Origin: Methylobacterium soli | GTDB taxonomy: Bacteria > Pseudomonadota > Alphaproteobacteria > Rhizobiales > Beijerinckiaceae | NCBI RefSeq assembly: GCF_008806385.1 | Contig: NZ_VZZK01000007.1 | Span: forward strand, 124,001-188,000 | DNA length: 64,000 nucleotides | Direction of reading: 5' to 3' | Part shown: piece after piece, positions 26,681 through 35,010 of the stretch | How positions within the stretch are numbered: the first letter of the stretch is position 1 | Layout of the letters: every line of letters begins with the position of its first letter | Translations under genes and position numbers: made by a program | The notes under the pieces: generated by a model | What the model saw: only the letters and a program-made list of their open reading frames with translations | Database searches by the model: none | What the model was told of the DNA's origin: nothing

Positions 26681-27387
26681 GCCCGCACGCCCCGCGCCGC
26701 GACGAGGCCCGCCATGGCGTCGTCGGGCCCGGCCTCGTGGCGCAAGCCCGCCGCCACGCCGGCCCGGTCCGCCTCCGGCCGGTTCTGGCTCACCTTCCAC
26801 TTGCCGGCGATCCGCGTGATCGCGATCTCGATCCCCACGATGGCGCGGAGCTGCACGGCCGTGAAGGCGGGCGGCGCGTCCGCCACCGACCAGGGCTCGG
26901 CCCGGCTCGCCTCCTGCGCCCGGGTGAGGTCGTCGATCTGGCGGCGCAGCCAGGCCTCGTCGGAGACGAGGCGGGGGCGGCCCCAGACCTGGACCGTGGC
27001 GTAGTTCCAGGTCGGCACCACTTTGCCGGTCTCGCGCTTCGTCGCGTACCAGGAGGGCGTCACGTAGGCGTCGGGCCCGCGGAACACCGAGAGGCACTCG
27101 GCGAGCCCATCGAGGTCGCGCCACTGCGCGTTGGCGCGGGCGAGATGCGCCCGCAGCGTCCCGGGGCCGGCCGCGTCGGCATCGATCAGGAACGGCACCG
27201 GGTTCGCGGTCAGCCCGCCCGCGCCCGCGCTGATCAGGAGCCCGAGGGGATGGGCGCGGATCAGCGCGTGCTGGGTCTCGCGGTCGTCCTCGCGGAAATG
27301 CGGGGGCTGGTACACGGGGATCCTCACGTCGGGGCTGCGGGCGGGAGCCCGCACCTTGACGAAAGGCGGCCCATCCGGAAGGTCCAT
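26677..27387 (-). CDS. FMN-binding negative transcriptional regulator, PaiB-like
   Basis: Protein of 236 residues in the PaiB family, which has a flavin-reductase-like split-barrel fold. The core MRIPVYQPPHFREDD-like start (here VRIPVYQPPHFREDDRETQH), AHPLGLLISAGAGGLTANPV, PFLIDADAAGPGTLRAHLAR, TPSWYATKRETGKVVPTWNY and WKVSQNRPEADRAGVAAGL are diagnostic. Some homologues start at the GTG at 27327; ATG 27387 is kept, though neither has a clear Shine-Dalgarno. It is co-operonic with a GNAT, recalling paiAB, and divergent from a MocR gene 41 bp away. Confidence 0.88.
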   Translation of the reverse strand: MDLPDGPPFVKVRAPARSPDVRIPVYQPPHFREDDRETQHALIRAHPLGLLISAGAGGLTANPVPFLIDADAAGPGTLRAHLARANAQWRDLDGLAECLSVFRGPDAYVTPSWYATKRETGKVVPTWNYATVQVWGRPRLVSDEAWLRRQIDDLTRAQEASRAEPWSVADAPPAFTAVQLRAIVGIEIAITRIAGKWKVSQNRPEADRAGVAAGLRHEAGPDDAMAGLVAARGVRA

Positions 27388-27408
27388 TTTTCTGGCTACG
27401 ACTGGACC
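27381..27408. promoter_or_regulatory. Inverted repeat in the paiB-like/mocR divergent spacer
   Basis: GGTCCA (27381-27386) and TGGACC (27403-27408) form a perfect inverted repeat separated by 16 bp, covering the PaiB-like start codon and the 41-bp divergent spacer. MocR proteins usually bind next to the gene they control, so this is a plausible operator. No binding data support it. Confidence 0.4.
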
Positions 27409-27428
27409 ACTTGTGCCGTGATGCGATC

Positions 27429-28964
27429 ATGACGTCCCGGGTCCGCCCTCGCCCCTGCCCCCGCCCCTGCCCCCGCCCTCGCGCGGAGCTGCCGCTCCAG
27501 CTCGGCCTCGATCCGGCGGGCGCCCAGCCCCTGCACGCGCAGGTGCGGGAGGCCCTGCGCAGCGCGATCCTGGTCGGGCGGCTGGCGCCGGGCGCGCGCC
27601 TGCCGGCCTCGCGCGTGCTCGCGGCCGATCTCGGCTGCGCCCGCGGCACCGTGCTGCTCGCCCTGGAGCAGCTCGCGGCGGAGGGCTATCTCGCGGCCCG
27701 CCCCGGCTCCGGCACGCGGGTGGCCGCGACCCTCCCGGACGACCTCACGGCCCGGCCCCAGCCCCCGGAGGCGGCGCGCGCGCCCGCGCCGGTCCTGTCG
27801 CGGCGCGGCGCCCGGCTCGCGGCCGGCGCGGCGGAGACCGGGGCGGAGGGGCCCGGCCTCGCGGCCCCCGATGCCTTCGCGCTCGGCCGGCCGGCCCTCG
27901 ACGTCTTCCCGTACGAGACCTGGGCCAAGCTCCTGGCGGCCGAGTGGCGGGAGGCCGCCGCGGCGCAGCCCGAGCCCCTCGGCGATCCGCGGCTGCGCCG
28001 GGCGGTGGCGGCCTATCTGGCGGCCGGGCGCGGGGTGCCCTGCAGCGCCGAGGCCGTGATCGTCACCGCGAGCATCCGCCAGAGCCTGCGCCTGCTGGCC
28101 GAGCTCCTGCTCGATCCGGGCGAGACGGCCTTCGTGGAGGAGCCGGGCTTCCCCGGCCTCGCCCAGGCCTTGCGGGAGGCGGGCCTGGGCGTCATGCCGG
28201 TGCCGATGGGGGACAAGGGCTTCTGCGCCGCGCGGGCGCGCCGCCTCGCCCCGGAGGCGCGCCTTGCCGTGGTGACGCCGGCGCAGCACTACCCCCTCGG
28301 CACCGTGATGAGCCTGGAGAACCGCCTCGCGCTGCTCGCCTGGGCGGAGGCGGCGGGGGGCTGGATCATCGAGGATGATTTCGACGGCGCCTATCGCTAC
28401 GCGGGCCGCCCGGCGGCGCCGCTCGCCGCCCTCGACCGGGGCGGGCGCGTCCTCTACGTCGGCAGCTTCTCGAAGGTGCTGCTGCCGGCCCTGCAGCTGA
28501 GCTACCTCGTGCTGCCCCCTTCCCTGATCGAGCCCGTGCAGCGCGCCCTGCGCCGCACCGGGGTCGCGGCCTCGGCGCTCGGCCAGGGCGCGCTCGCCCG
28601 CTTCATCGCCGAGGGGCATTTCGCCGGCCACCTGCGCCGGACGCGCAAGCTCTACGCCGCGCGGCAGGCGGCCCTGGTGGAGGCGGCCGGGCGCCACCTC
28701 GCCGACATCCTGACGATCCCGCCCCTCGACGGGGGCCTGCACCTCGTGGCGCGGCCCCGGCCGGGCTTGGCGGCGCCCTTCGACGATATCCGGGCGGTCG
28801 AGGCCTGCGCCCGGGCCGGGCTGACGGTGGCGGCGCTCTCCCCCTATTTCGCGAATCCTGCCGCGGCCGAGCCCGGCCTGCTCCTCGGCTACGCGGCGGT
28901 CCCCGAGCGGGCGATCGGGCCGGCTTTGCGCCGCCTCGCGGAGGTGCTGCGGGGCCCCCCGTGA
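27429..28964 (+). CDS. MocR/PdxR-type regulator (GntR winged helix plus aminotransferase-like domain)
   Basis: Transcription factor of 511 residues combining an N-terminal GntR helix-turn-helix (LPLQLGLDPAGAQPLHAQVR, SRVLAADLGCARGTVLLALE) with a C-terminal fold-type I aminotransferase domain. The latter has the pyridoxal-phosphate lysine motif in YVGSFSKVLLPALQLSYLVL and EDDFDGAYRYAGRPAAPL. A Pro/Arg/Cys run at the N-terminus comes from a short C-rich repeat. It faces the PaiB-like/GNAT pair and probably regulates it, as many MocR proteins control their divergent neighbour. Confidence 0.92.
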   Translation: MTSRVRPRPCPRPCPRPRAELPLQLGLDPAGAQPLHAQVREALRSAILVGRLAPGARLPASRVLAADLGCARGTVLLALEQLAAEGYLAARPGSGTRVAATLPDDLTARPQPPEAARAPAPVLSRRGARLAAGAAETGAEGPGLAAPDAFALGRPALDVFPYETWAKLLAAEWREAAAAQPEPLGDPRLRRAVAAYLAAGRGVPCSAEAVIVTASIRQSLRLLAELLLDPGETAFVEEPGFPGLAQALREAGLGVMPVPMGDKGFCAARARRLAPEARLAVVTPAQHYPLGTVMSLENRLALLAWAEAAGGWIIEDDFDGAYRYAGRPAAPLAALDRGGRVLYVGSFSKVLLPALQLSYLVLPPSLIEPVQRALRRTGVAASALGQGALARFIAEGHFAGHLRRTRKLYAARQAALVEAAGRHLADILTIPPLDGGLHLVARPRPGLAAPFDDIRAVEACARAGLTVAALSPYFANPAAAEPGLLLGYAAVPERAIGPALRRLAEVLRGPP

Positions 28965-28989
28965 GGCTTGGCCCGGGTGCCCGCCAGGA

Positions 28990-29397
28990 TCAGGCGCCGT
29001 CCCGCCGCGCCGGCGCCTCCGCGTACTGGGCGCGGCCGAGCCCGAAGGACCAGTTCTCGGGCTTCACCTCCACGAGGTTGATGAAGACGTCCTCCGGGCG
29101 CAGGCCGGGTTCGGCCGAGAGCCGCGCCGCGATGGCCTCGTAGAGGGCGCGTTTCTGCGCCGCCGGGCGGGTGTCGTTGCAGGTGATCTGGATGATCACG
29201 AGGTCGTCGCTGCGGGGAATGCCGAGATAGGCGGCCCCGTACGCGAAGGCGCCCGGTTCGTGCTCGTGGATCATCATGAAGCGGTCGTCCTCCGGCACCC
29301 CGAAGGTCTCCCGCATGGCGGCGTAGACGCCCTCCATCAGGGCGGCGTGGTAGGCGGCGGACTTGCCGGCGCGGAGCGAGATTCGGGTCAGGGGCAT
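28990..29397 (-). CDS. Tautomerase family protein
   Basis: Member of the tautomerase/MIF superfamily, 135 residues. The mature N-terminal proline (MPLTRISLRAG) is the expected catalytic base. The MPLT start is followed by EDDRFMMIHEHEPGAF, DLVIIQITCNDTRPAAQKRA and PEDVFINLVEVKPENWSFG, the long-type tautomerase pattern. It starts 4 bp after the DUF4865 stop and forms an operon with it, facing a LysR regulator. Confidence 0.9.
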   Translation of the reverse strand: MPLTRISLRAGKSAAYHAALMEGVYAAMRETFGVPEDDRFMMIHEHEPGAFAYGAAYLGIPRSDDLVIIQITCNDTRPAAQKRALYEAIAARLSAEPGLRPEDVFINLVEVKPENWSFGLGRAQYAEAPARRDGA

Positions 29398-29401
29398 CGG
29401 G

Positions 29402-29983
29402 TCACTCCGGGTCGCGTGGGGCGAGGGCGGCCCAGCCGGGCCGGGCGAGGTGCAGGATCTCGTAGGCGCCGGCCTGTTCCGACCGGGCCGGCGGCTCCGG
29501 CGAGAGGGTGAGGCGCAGGAGGCGCCAGGCCCCGGCATCCACGGCCGAGACCACGGCGAGGCGCCCGTCCCGGGCGAGCGCCGCGCGGTTGCGCTCGGCC
29601 TCCCCCGCCCGCAGGGCCCGCAGGTCGGTGCCGGGCTCGATTCCGACCGCCTCGCGGATCAGGGTGCGGGCGGGCCCCGCCGGGGCCGCCCGGGCGTCGA
29701 GGGCGAGCCAGGTATCGATCCGGGGCCGCCCGAAGGTCTCGACCACGCTCGCGAAGCGCGCATCGGTGAGGAAATCGAGGGCCGCCCCGGCCTCCCGCCA
29801 CAGGTAGAGCGAGGCGTAGGCGTTCTCCTCCGCCCCCAGCCGCCCCCGCTCGCGGACCACGAAGGCCTTGAAGCCGAGGCCGGGCGTCTCGTCCCAGGAC
29901 GGCCCCCGTTCGGCGATGCGCCCCCGGATGCGCGCCATCGGGTAATCGGCCGGCAGCCGGTGCCGGTAATGCTTGACCAGCAT
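29402..29983 (-). CDS. DUF4865 family protein
   Basis: Uncharacterised protein, 193 residues. It begins MLVKHYRHRLPADYPMARIR and has GPSWDETPGLGFKAFVVRER and AYASLYLWREAGAALDFLTD, features of DUF4865. These proteins commonly sit beside a tautomerase and a LysR regulator, as here. The function of the family is not established; partial resemblance to small dimeric alpha/beta-barrel proteins is possible but unproven. Confidence 0.8.
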   Translation of the reverse strand: MLVKHYRHRLPADYPMARIRGRIAERGPSWDETPGLGFKAFVVRERGRLGAEENAYASLYLWREAGAALDFLTDARFASVVETFGRPRIDTWLALDARAAPAGPARTLIREAVGIEPGTDLRALRAGEAERNRAALARDGRLAVVSAVDAGAWRLLRLTLSPEPPARSEQAGAYEILHLARPGWAALAPRDPE

Positions 29984-30084
29984 GTCCTGTCCCTTCGCCG
30001 CGCCCGTCGCGGCCAGGACCGGCTTGCCAGAGCCGTAAGATTAAGAAAACATATGGCTGATTATATCTGAGATGGGCTTTCGTT
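29984..30084. promoter_or_regulatory. Divergent promoter region between DUF4865 operon and lysR
   Basis: The 101-bp spacer has an AT-rich centre around 30036-30070 (ATTAAGAAAACATATGGCTG, then ATTATATC). It must hold both divergent promoters and is the expected LysR binding site; no single T-N11-A box could be picked with confidence. Confidence 0.5.
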
Positions 30085-30951
30085 ATGACACTGCCGCTGC
30101 GGGCCATCGATCTCGACACCGTTCAGGCCTTCGTCTGGGTGGCCGATCTCGGCAGCTTCACCCGCGCGGCCGAGACCCTCGACACCTCGCAGGCGGCGAT
30201 CAGCCTGAAGCTGAAGCGCCTCGAGGACCGGCTCGGCTGCCGGCTGCTCGAGCGGACGCCTCGGCACGTGCGCCTGTCCCCCGAGGGCGAGAGCTTCCTG
30301 GCGCCCGCCCGCGACCTCCTGGCCGCGCATGCGCGGGCGCTCAGCGGCATCGCCCCGGCCCCGCCCCGGCGGCTGGTGCTCGGGATCAGCGACCACGTCG
30401 CCGGGCCCGAATTGCCGGGCCTCGTCGCCCGCCTGGCGGCCACGGATCCGGGCCTCGTGATCGAGGTCCGGATCGGCCCCTCGCGCGATCTCGGGGCGGC
30501 CTTCGACCGGGGCGAGGTCGATGCCGTGATCGTCCGGCGCGAGGGCGAGCGCCGGGACGGGCGCCTGCTCGCCGAGGAGCGGGTCGGCTGGTTCGCGGCC
30601 TCGACCTGGCGCCGGCGCCCGGGCGAGCCCCTGCGGCTCGCGACCCTGGCGGCTCCGTGCGGCGTGCGGGCGGTCGCGACCCGGGCCCTCGATGCGGCCG
30701 GGATCCCCTGGACGGAGGTGTTCGTCGGCGGCGGCGTCCTGGCGCTCGGCGCCGCGATCAGCGCGGGGCTCGGGGTGGCGGCGCTGGCCGGGCGGGTGAC
30801 GCCCGCCGGGGCGGTGGAGGTCGGCGAGAGCCTCGGCCTGCCCCCGCTCCCCGCCTCGCAGGTGGTGCTGCGCACCCGCCTCGCCGATGCCCGCGCCCGC
30901 GAGGCCCTGCGCGTCGTCGGCAGCGCCTTCCGCTCCGCGATCCCGCGCTGA
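30085..30951 (+). CDS. LysR family transcriptional regulator
   Basis: LysR-type regulator, 288 residues. The N-terminal helix-turn-helix is RAIDLDTVQAFVWVADLGSF with TRAAETLDTSQAAISLKLKR and LEDRLGCRLLERTPRHVRLS. The effector domain follows from about residue 90 (PRRLVLGISDHVAGPELPGL). It is divergent from the DUF4865-tautomerase pair, which is probably its target. Confidence 0.93.
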   Translation: MTLPLRAIDLDTVQAFVWVADLGSFTRAAETLDTSQAAISLKLKRLEDRLGCRLLERTPRHVRLSPEGESFLAPARDLLAAHARALSGIAPAPPRRLVLGISDHVAGPELPGLVARLAATDPGLVIEVRIGPSRDLGAAFDRGEVDAVIVRREGERRDGRLLAEERVGWFAASTWRRRPGEPLRLATLAAPCGVRAVATRALDAAGIPWTEVFVGGGVLALGAAISAGLGVAALAGRVTPAGAVEVGESLGLPPLPASQVVLRTRLADARAREALRVVGSAFRSAIPR

Positions 30952-31049
30952 GCCCAACGCGCCGTTCCCGGGCCGCGTCGTCCTGCGCAAGGGGGGCGCA
31001 AGGGTGGCGACCGGTGCGGCGGCGGGCCCGGAGGACTATGCCCGCGCGC

Positions 31050-31823
31050 TCAGGTCCGCAGGGTCAGGCGGTAGGCGTAGCTGTCGCCGCGGAAGAGGCC
31101 CTCCACGTACTCGATCATCCGGCCGCTCGCGGCGTAGGAGCGGCGCTTGATCAGGAGGCACGGGACCGGCGTCTCGAAGCCGAACAGGGTGCATTCCTCC
31201 TGGGTCGGGAAGGCCGCCTCGATCGTCTGCTCGCAATGGGTCAGGGCCACGCCCTCCCGCGCCAGGACGGCGTAGAGGGAGCCCGACAGGTCGGCGCCTG
31301 CTAGGGCCGGGGCGGCGCTGAGGTCGTACCAGGCGATCTCGCGGGACAGGGGCACGCCGTCGCCCCGCCGCACCCGCACGAGCTTCAGGAACGGCGTGTT
31401 CGAGGGCGCGCCGAACACGGAGGCGATGGCCCGGTCCGGGGCCGCCACCCGCTCCAGGATGTCCGAGGACGGCACCTTGCCGAGCTCGCGCATCTCCTCG
31501 GTGAAGCCCTTGAGCCGGTCCATGCCGGGGTTGAGGGGCTTGGTCCGGCCCTCCACCATGAATCCGAGGCGCCCGTGGGCGCTGAGGAGCGCCTGGTCGC
31601 GCAGGGCCCCGTAGCAGCGCTTCACCGTGGTGCGGCTGATCCCGAGGGCATCCGCGAGCACGCGCTCGGCCGGCAGGGTGGCGCCCGCCGCCAGCACCCC
31701 GTCGCCGATCATCTGCCGGATCTGCGCCTCGAGCTGCTGGTACATCGGCTGCGCCGTGTCCGTCCGCAGCCGCAACAGGCTCGCGAGCGAGGGCTGTTGC
31801 GGTGCGCCGGGCTCAGAGGCCAT
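31050..31823 (-). CDS. GntR family transcriptional regulator with UTRA domain
   Basis: HutC-type regulator, 257 residues. The N-terminal winged helix shows PMYQQLEAQIRQMIGDGVLA, AGATLPAERVLADALGISRT and TVKRCYGALRDQALLSAHGR. The C-terminal UTRA ligand domain has FLKLVRVRRGDGVPLSREIA, GEGVALTHCEQTIEAAFP-like sequence and YVEGLFRGDSYAYRLTLRT. The ATG at 31823 gives the family length. It is divergent from a PfkB kinase gene 70 bp away, which suggests control of sugar or nucleoside use. Confidence 0.92.
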   Translation of the reverse strand: MASEPGAPQQPSLASLLRLRTDTAQPMYQQLEAQIRQMIGDGVLAAGATLPAERVLADALGISRTTVKRCYGALRDQALLSAHGRLGFMVEGRTKPLNPGMDRLKGFTEEMRELGKVPSSDILERVAAPDRAIASVFGAPSNTPFLKLVRVRRGDGVPLSREIAWYDLSAAPALAGADLSGSLYAVLAREGVALTHCEQTIEAAFPTQEECTLFGFETPVPCLLIKRRSYAASGRMIEYVEGLFRGDSYAYRLTLRT

Positions 31824-31893
31824 CCTGGGCACTCCCGGCGATTCCCGCCCCGCCCCGGTTCCGGCGCGCGGCCGCCCGGCCCGGAGCCCGTCG

Positions 31894-32982
31894 ATGCCGC
31901 CCGAGACCCCGTCCTCCGACATTGACGCGGAAATTTTGGGCGCCCCCGCCTTGGGCGCGCCCGCCCCGCCCCGGCTGTTCGTGCTGGCGAGCTTCATCGC
32001 CGCGAGCGCCATGCGGGTGAGCCGCCTGCCGGAGCCCGGCCAATCCCTCGCGGCCTCCGCCTACACCTTCGAGGCCGGCGGCAAGGGCCTGAACCTCGCC
32101 GTCGCGGCGCGCCGCCTCGGCGCCGCGGTCGACGGCATCATGGCGGTGGGCAGCGATCCCCTGGCAGCCCTGGCCGAGCCCGCCCTGCACCGGGCCGGGC
32201 TGCCGGGCGGGATGCTGCGCCGCTTCGAGGCGCAGACGGGGGCGGGCATCGGCTTCACGCAGGATGACGGGGAGAACTGCCTCGCGGTCTTCCTCGGCGC
32301 CAACCGGCTGCTCGACGGGGCCGCCATCCGGGCCAGGGCGGCGGCGATCACGGCGGCCGACCTCGTCCTGGCGCAGTTCGAGATCAGCGACGCCGCCATC
32401 GCGGAGGCCTTCCGGCTGGCACGGGAGGCGGGCCGGCGCACCCTGCTCAACCCCTCCCCGTTCCGCCCCATCCCGCCGGCGATCCTGCGCGACACCGCGA
32501 TCCTGGTGGTGAATGCCGGCGAGGCGCGCCTGCTCGCGGCCGAGGCCGGCATCCCCGAGGCCGGCACCCCCGAGACGGGCATCCCCGAGGCGGGCAACAG
32601 TGAGACGGGCAATCGTGAGACGGGCAATCGTGAGACTTGCGACGGCGAGGCGGCCCTGGCCGCGGGTCTGCGCGCGCGGGGCCCCGACCTGGTGGTGATC
32701 ACCCGCGGGGCCGGTGGCGCGACCGCCTATCCGGCGGGCTCGGCGCCCCATCATCAGGCGGCCTTCCCGGTCGCGGCCGTGGATACGCTCGGGGCGGGCG
32801 ATGCCTTCGCGGCGGGCCTCGCCGTCGCCCTGGCCGAGGGGCGCTCCCTCCCGGAGGCGATGCGCTGGGGGGCGGCCTGCGGTGCCCTCGTGGCGATGCA
32901 GCTCGGCGTCTTCGACGCCCTGCCCGGCCGGGCGGCCGTCGCGGCGTTCCTCGATGCGGGGACGCCCTCCGCCCTGTTCTGA
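31894..32982 (+). CDS. PfkB family carbohydrate kinase (ribokinase-like)
   Basis: Sugar or nucleoside kinase, 362 residues. The substrate-binding motif FEAGGKGLNLAVAARRLG is near residue 63 and the catalytic anion-hole motif DTLGAGDAFAAGLAVALAEG is in the C-terminal part. Between residues ~218 and 252 a tandem repeat of five residues (GIPEA/GTPET/GNRET) is inserted before the ATP-binding region, making the protein longer than the usual ~310. It is divergent from a GntR/UTRA regulator. Exact substrate is not evident. Confidence 0.9.
   Translation: MPPETPSSDIDAEILGAPALGAPAPPRLFVLASFIAASAMRVSRLPEPGQSLAASAYTFEAGGKGLNLAVAARRLGAAVDGIMAVGSDPLAALAEPALHRAGLPGGMLRRFEAQTGAGIGFTQDDGENCLAVFLGANRLLDGAAIRARAAAITAADLVLAQFEISDAAIAEAFRLAREAGRRTLLNPSPFRPIPPAILRDTAILVVNAGEARLLAAEAGIPEAGTPETGIPEAGNSETGNRETGNRETCDGEAALAAGLRARGPDLVVITRGAGGATAYPAGSAPHHQAAFPVAAVDTLGAGDAFAAGLAVALAEGRSLPEAMRWGAACGALVAMQLGVFDALPGRAAVAAFLDAGTPSALF
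32545..32649. repeat. In-frame 15-bp tandem repeat in the PfkB kinase gene
   Basis: Seven 15-bp units run in frame from 32545, each of the form RCN GGC NNN NNN GAG; units 5 and 6 (32605-32619, 32620-32634) are identical. They encode a hydrophilic loop that is absent from typical ribokinases. Confidence 0.85.
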
Positions 32983-33203
32983 CCGGAGCCGGCCCCGCCT
33001 GCCCCCATCGGGCTCCCCCCTGCTTTTGGGCAAAGTTGGTTCATGCCCCTGAGATACGCCTTTACGACGTCGTGAGTTCAGAATAAAGTGCCATAAAGTA
33101 TCCAAAAAAACTTCGGCACCCTGGTGCTCAACGCCCCGATCCCGCGGCTCCGTGGTCGAGGCGACGCGTGACAAGCGGCGGCTCTGACCTGTGCGAGGGC
33201 GGC

Positions 33204-33977
33204 ATGATCGGCGTATCGGATTCGAGGTCGACGGGACGGTTCATGGGCACGGGACTCGGCGCGATGCCCCAGGCCCTGTTGATGCGGCTCGAGCACGGCA
33301 CCACGCTCGGCCATGCCGAGAAGGCCGCGCTGGCGGCCTCGGTGAATGCCTACGAGCGGGTGCCGCCCCGGACTGTCCTGGTCGAGGAGTCCGCCCGCCC
33401 GCGCACCGGCTACGCCGTGGTGGAGGGCTTCGCCTGCCATTACCGCCAGGGCCGCGACGGCAAGCGCCAGATCACCGCCCTGCTCCTGCCGGGCGATCTC
33501 TACGACCCGCAGACGAGCATCCTGCACGGCGCCGACCACGGCGTCGCGACCCTGACGGGCTGCCTCGTCGCGGTGATCGGGGCCACCGCCCTGGAGCGGC
33601 TGAAGCTGGAGCATCCCCGCCTTGCTCGGGCCTTCACCTGGAGGCTCCTCACCGAGGCCAGCACGGCGCGGGAATGGATCGTCGGCCTGGGCACCCGTCC
33701 GGCGGGCAAGCGCTTCGCCCACCTCCTCTGCGAGCTGCAGGCCCGCCTCCAGGCCGTCGGGCTCGCGAGCGAGACCTGCTACCGCCTGCCCCTGACCTGG
33801 GAAGACCTCGCCGACACCCTCGGGATCTCCCTCGTGCACATGAACCGCGTCGCCCAGGAGATGCGCGATACCGGCCTGATCACCTTCCGGGACAAGATGC
33901 TGACAATCGAGGATGCCGCGCGCCTGCGGGTCTTCGCGGATTTCAGCCCCGCCTACCTGCACCTGACGCCGCCCTGA
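33204..33977 (+). CDS. Crp/Fnr family transcriptional regulator
   Basis: Cyclic-nucleotide-binding-fold regulator, about 257 residues. The beta-roll carries HYRQGRDGKRQITALLLPGD and LYDPQTSILHGADHGVATLT; the C-terminal helix-turn-helix is LPLTWEDLADTLGISLVHMN with RVAQEMRDTGLITFRDKML. Cys residues do not form an Fnr-type cluster set. ATG 33204 is preferred for its GAGGG spacing; GTG 33168 and ATG 33243 are alternatives. It lies upstream of the glp genes but has its own spacing, so a link to glycerol control is only positional. Confidence 0.88.
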   Translation: MIGVSDSRSTGRFMGTGLGAMPQALLMRLEHGTTLGHAEKAALAASVNAYERVPPRTVLVEESARPRTGYAVVEGFACHYRQGRDGKRQITALLLPGDLYDPQTSILHGADHGVATLTGCLVAVIGATALERLKLEHPRLARAFTWRLLTEASTAREWIVGLGTRPAGKRFAHLLCELQARLQAVGLASETCYRLPLTWEDLADTLGISLVHMNRVAQEMRDTGLITFRDKMLTIEDAARLRVFADFSPAYLHLTPP

Positions 33978-34098
33978 CGCTGCCCCAACTTGCCACCGGC
34001 GGGCGCGGGGCGCGGTTTCGCGGGGAGAACGGTTTCGGAAACGAACGAAGGCGCTGCCCATCGGGCCGCGCCCATTCTATCCTGGCCCGGTTTCGCGC

Positions 34099-34917
34099 AT
34101 GCCGAGGCCCGCCACCGTGACACGCCCCCCCGACCGGACCGAGATGACGGGCGTCGAGGCGCGCCGCTCCGCCATCGTGGCGGCGGTGCGCCAGCGCGGC
34201 TTCGTCACCATCGAGGCGCTGGCGAGCCAGTTCGCCGTCACCGTCCAGACCATCCGGCGCGACCTCAACGAGCTCAGCGCGGAAGGGCGCCTGGAGCGCT
34301 ATCGGGGCGGGGGCGGCCTGCCCTCCAGCGTCGAGAACATTGACTATGCCGACCGCCGGATCACCCTCTCGGCGGAGAAGACCCGGATCGGGCGCCTCGC
34401 CGCCCGCCACATCCCCTCCCATTGCTCGGTCTTCATCAATATCGGCACCACGCCCGAGGCGGTGGCGCGGGAATTGATGCAGCACGACGACCTCAGCGTC
34501 ATCACCAACAACCTCAACGTCGCGATCTCGCTTGCCGAGGCCACCGAGTTCCGCATCGTCATGGCGGGCGGCACCGTGCGCAACCGCGACGGCGCGGTGC
34601 TGGGCCAGCTCACCTGCGACACGCTCAGCCAGTTCCGGGTCGACGTGGCGGTGATCGGCACCAGCGGCATCGACGCCGACGGGGCCCTCCTCGACTACGA
34701 CATCGAGGAGGTGCGGGCGACCCAGACCATCCTGGCCCAGGCCCGCAGGACCTTCCTGGTGGCCGACCACAGCAAGTTCACCCGCCGGCCGATGGTGCAG
34801 GTCGGCCGCCTGGCGCAGGTCGACACCTTCTTCACCGACAGGCCCCCGCCCCCGGAGATCGCCGCCCTGATGCAGCGCCACGGCGTCAAGCTGGCGGTGG
34901 CCGACGCGAACGATTGA
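34099..34917 (+). CDS. glpR: DeoR family glycerol-3-phosphate regulon repressor GlpR
   Basis: DeoR-type repressor, 272 residues. The N-terminal helix-turn-helix is RRSAIVAAVRQRGFVTIEAL and FAVTVQTIRRDLNELSAEGR. The sugar-phosphate domain has INIGTTPEAVARELMQHDDL, VITNNLNVAISLAEATEFRI, VMAGGTVRNRDGAVLG and FLVADHSKFTRRPMVQVGRL, the GlpR pattern. An in-frame ATG at 34144 is an alternative start. It is transcribed with and directly ahead of glpD, glpK and glpF, and should respond to glycerol-3-phosphate. Confidence 0.92.
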   Translation: MPRPATVTRPPDRTEMTGVEARRSAIVAAVRQRGFVTIEALASQFAVTVQTIRRDLNELSAEGRLERYRGGGGLPSSVENIDYADRRITLSAEKTRIGRLAARHIPSHCSVFINIGTTPEAVARELMQHDDLSVITNNLNVAISLAEATEFRIVMAGGTVRNRDGAVLGQLTCDTLSQFRVDVAVIGTSGIDADGALLDYDIEEVRATQTILAQARRTFLVADHSKFTRRPMVQVGRLAQVDTFFTDRPPPPEIAALMQRHGVKLAVADAND

Positions 34918-34924
34918 GCGATAT

Positions 34925-34953
34925 CGAAAGCTCGTATTTTCTCTTGCGAAAAT
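34925..34953. promoter_or_regulatory. Candidate GlpR operator upstream of glpD
   Basis: The AT-rich spacer between glpR and glpD contains ATTTTC (34936-34941) and GAAAAT (34948-34953) as a perfect inverted repeat. CGAAA also recurs 22 bp apart (34925 and 34947). DeoR/GlpR operators often contain TTTCG/CGAAA half sites, so this is a reasonable operator for the glpDKF part. Confidence 0.45.
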
Positions 34954-35010
34954 CACCCGAGGGTGCAATATCCTGCCAACCGGCGATTCGACCGGGGCGG
35001 GAGATGCACC

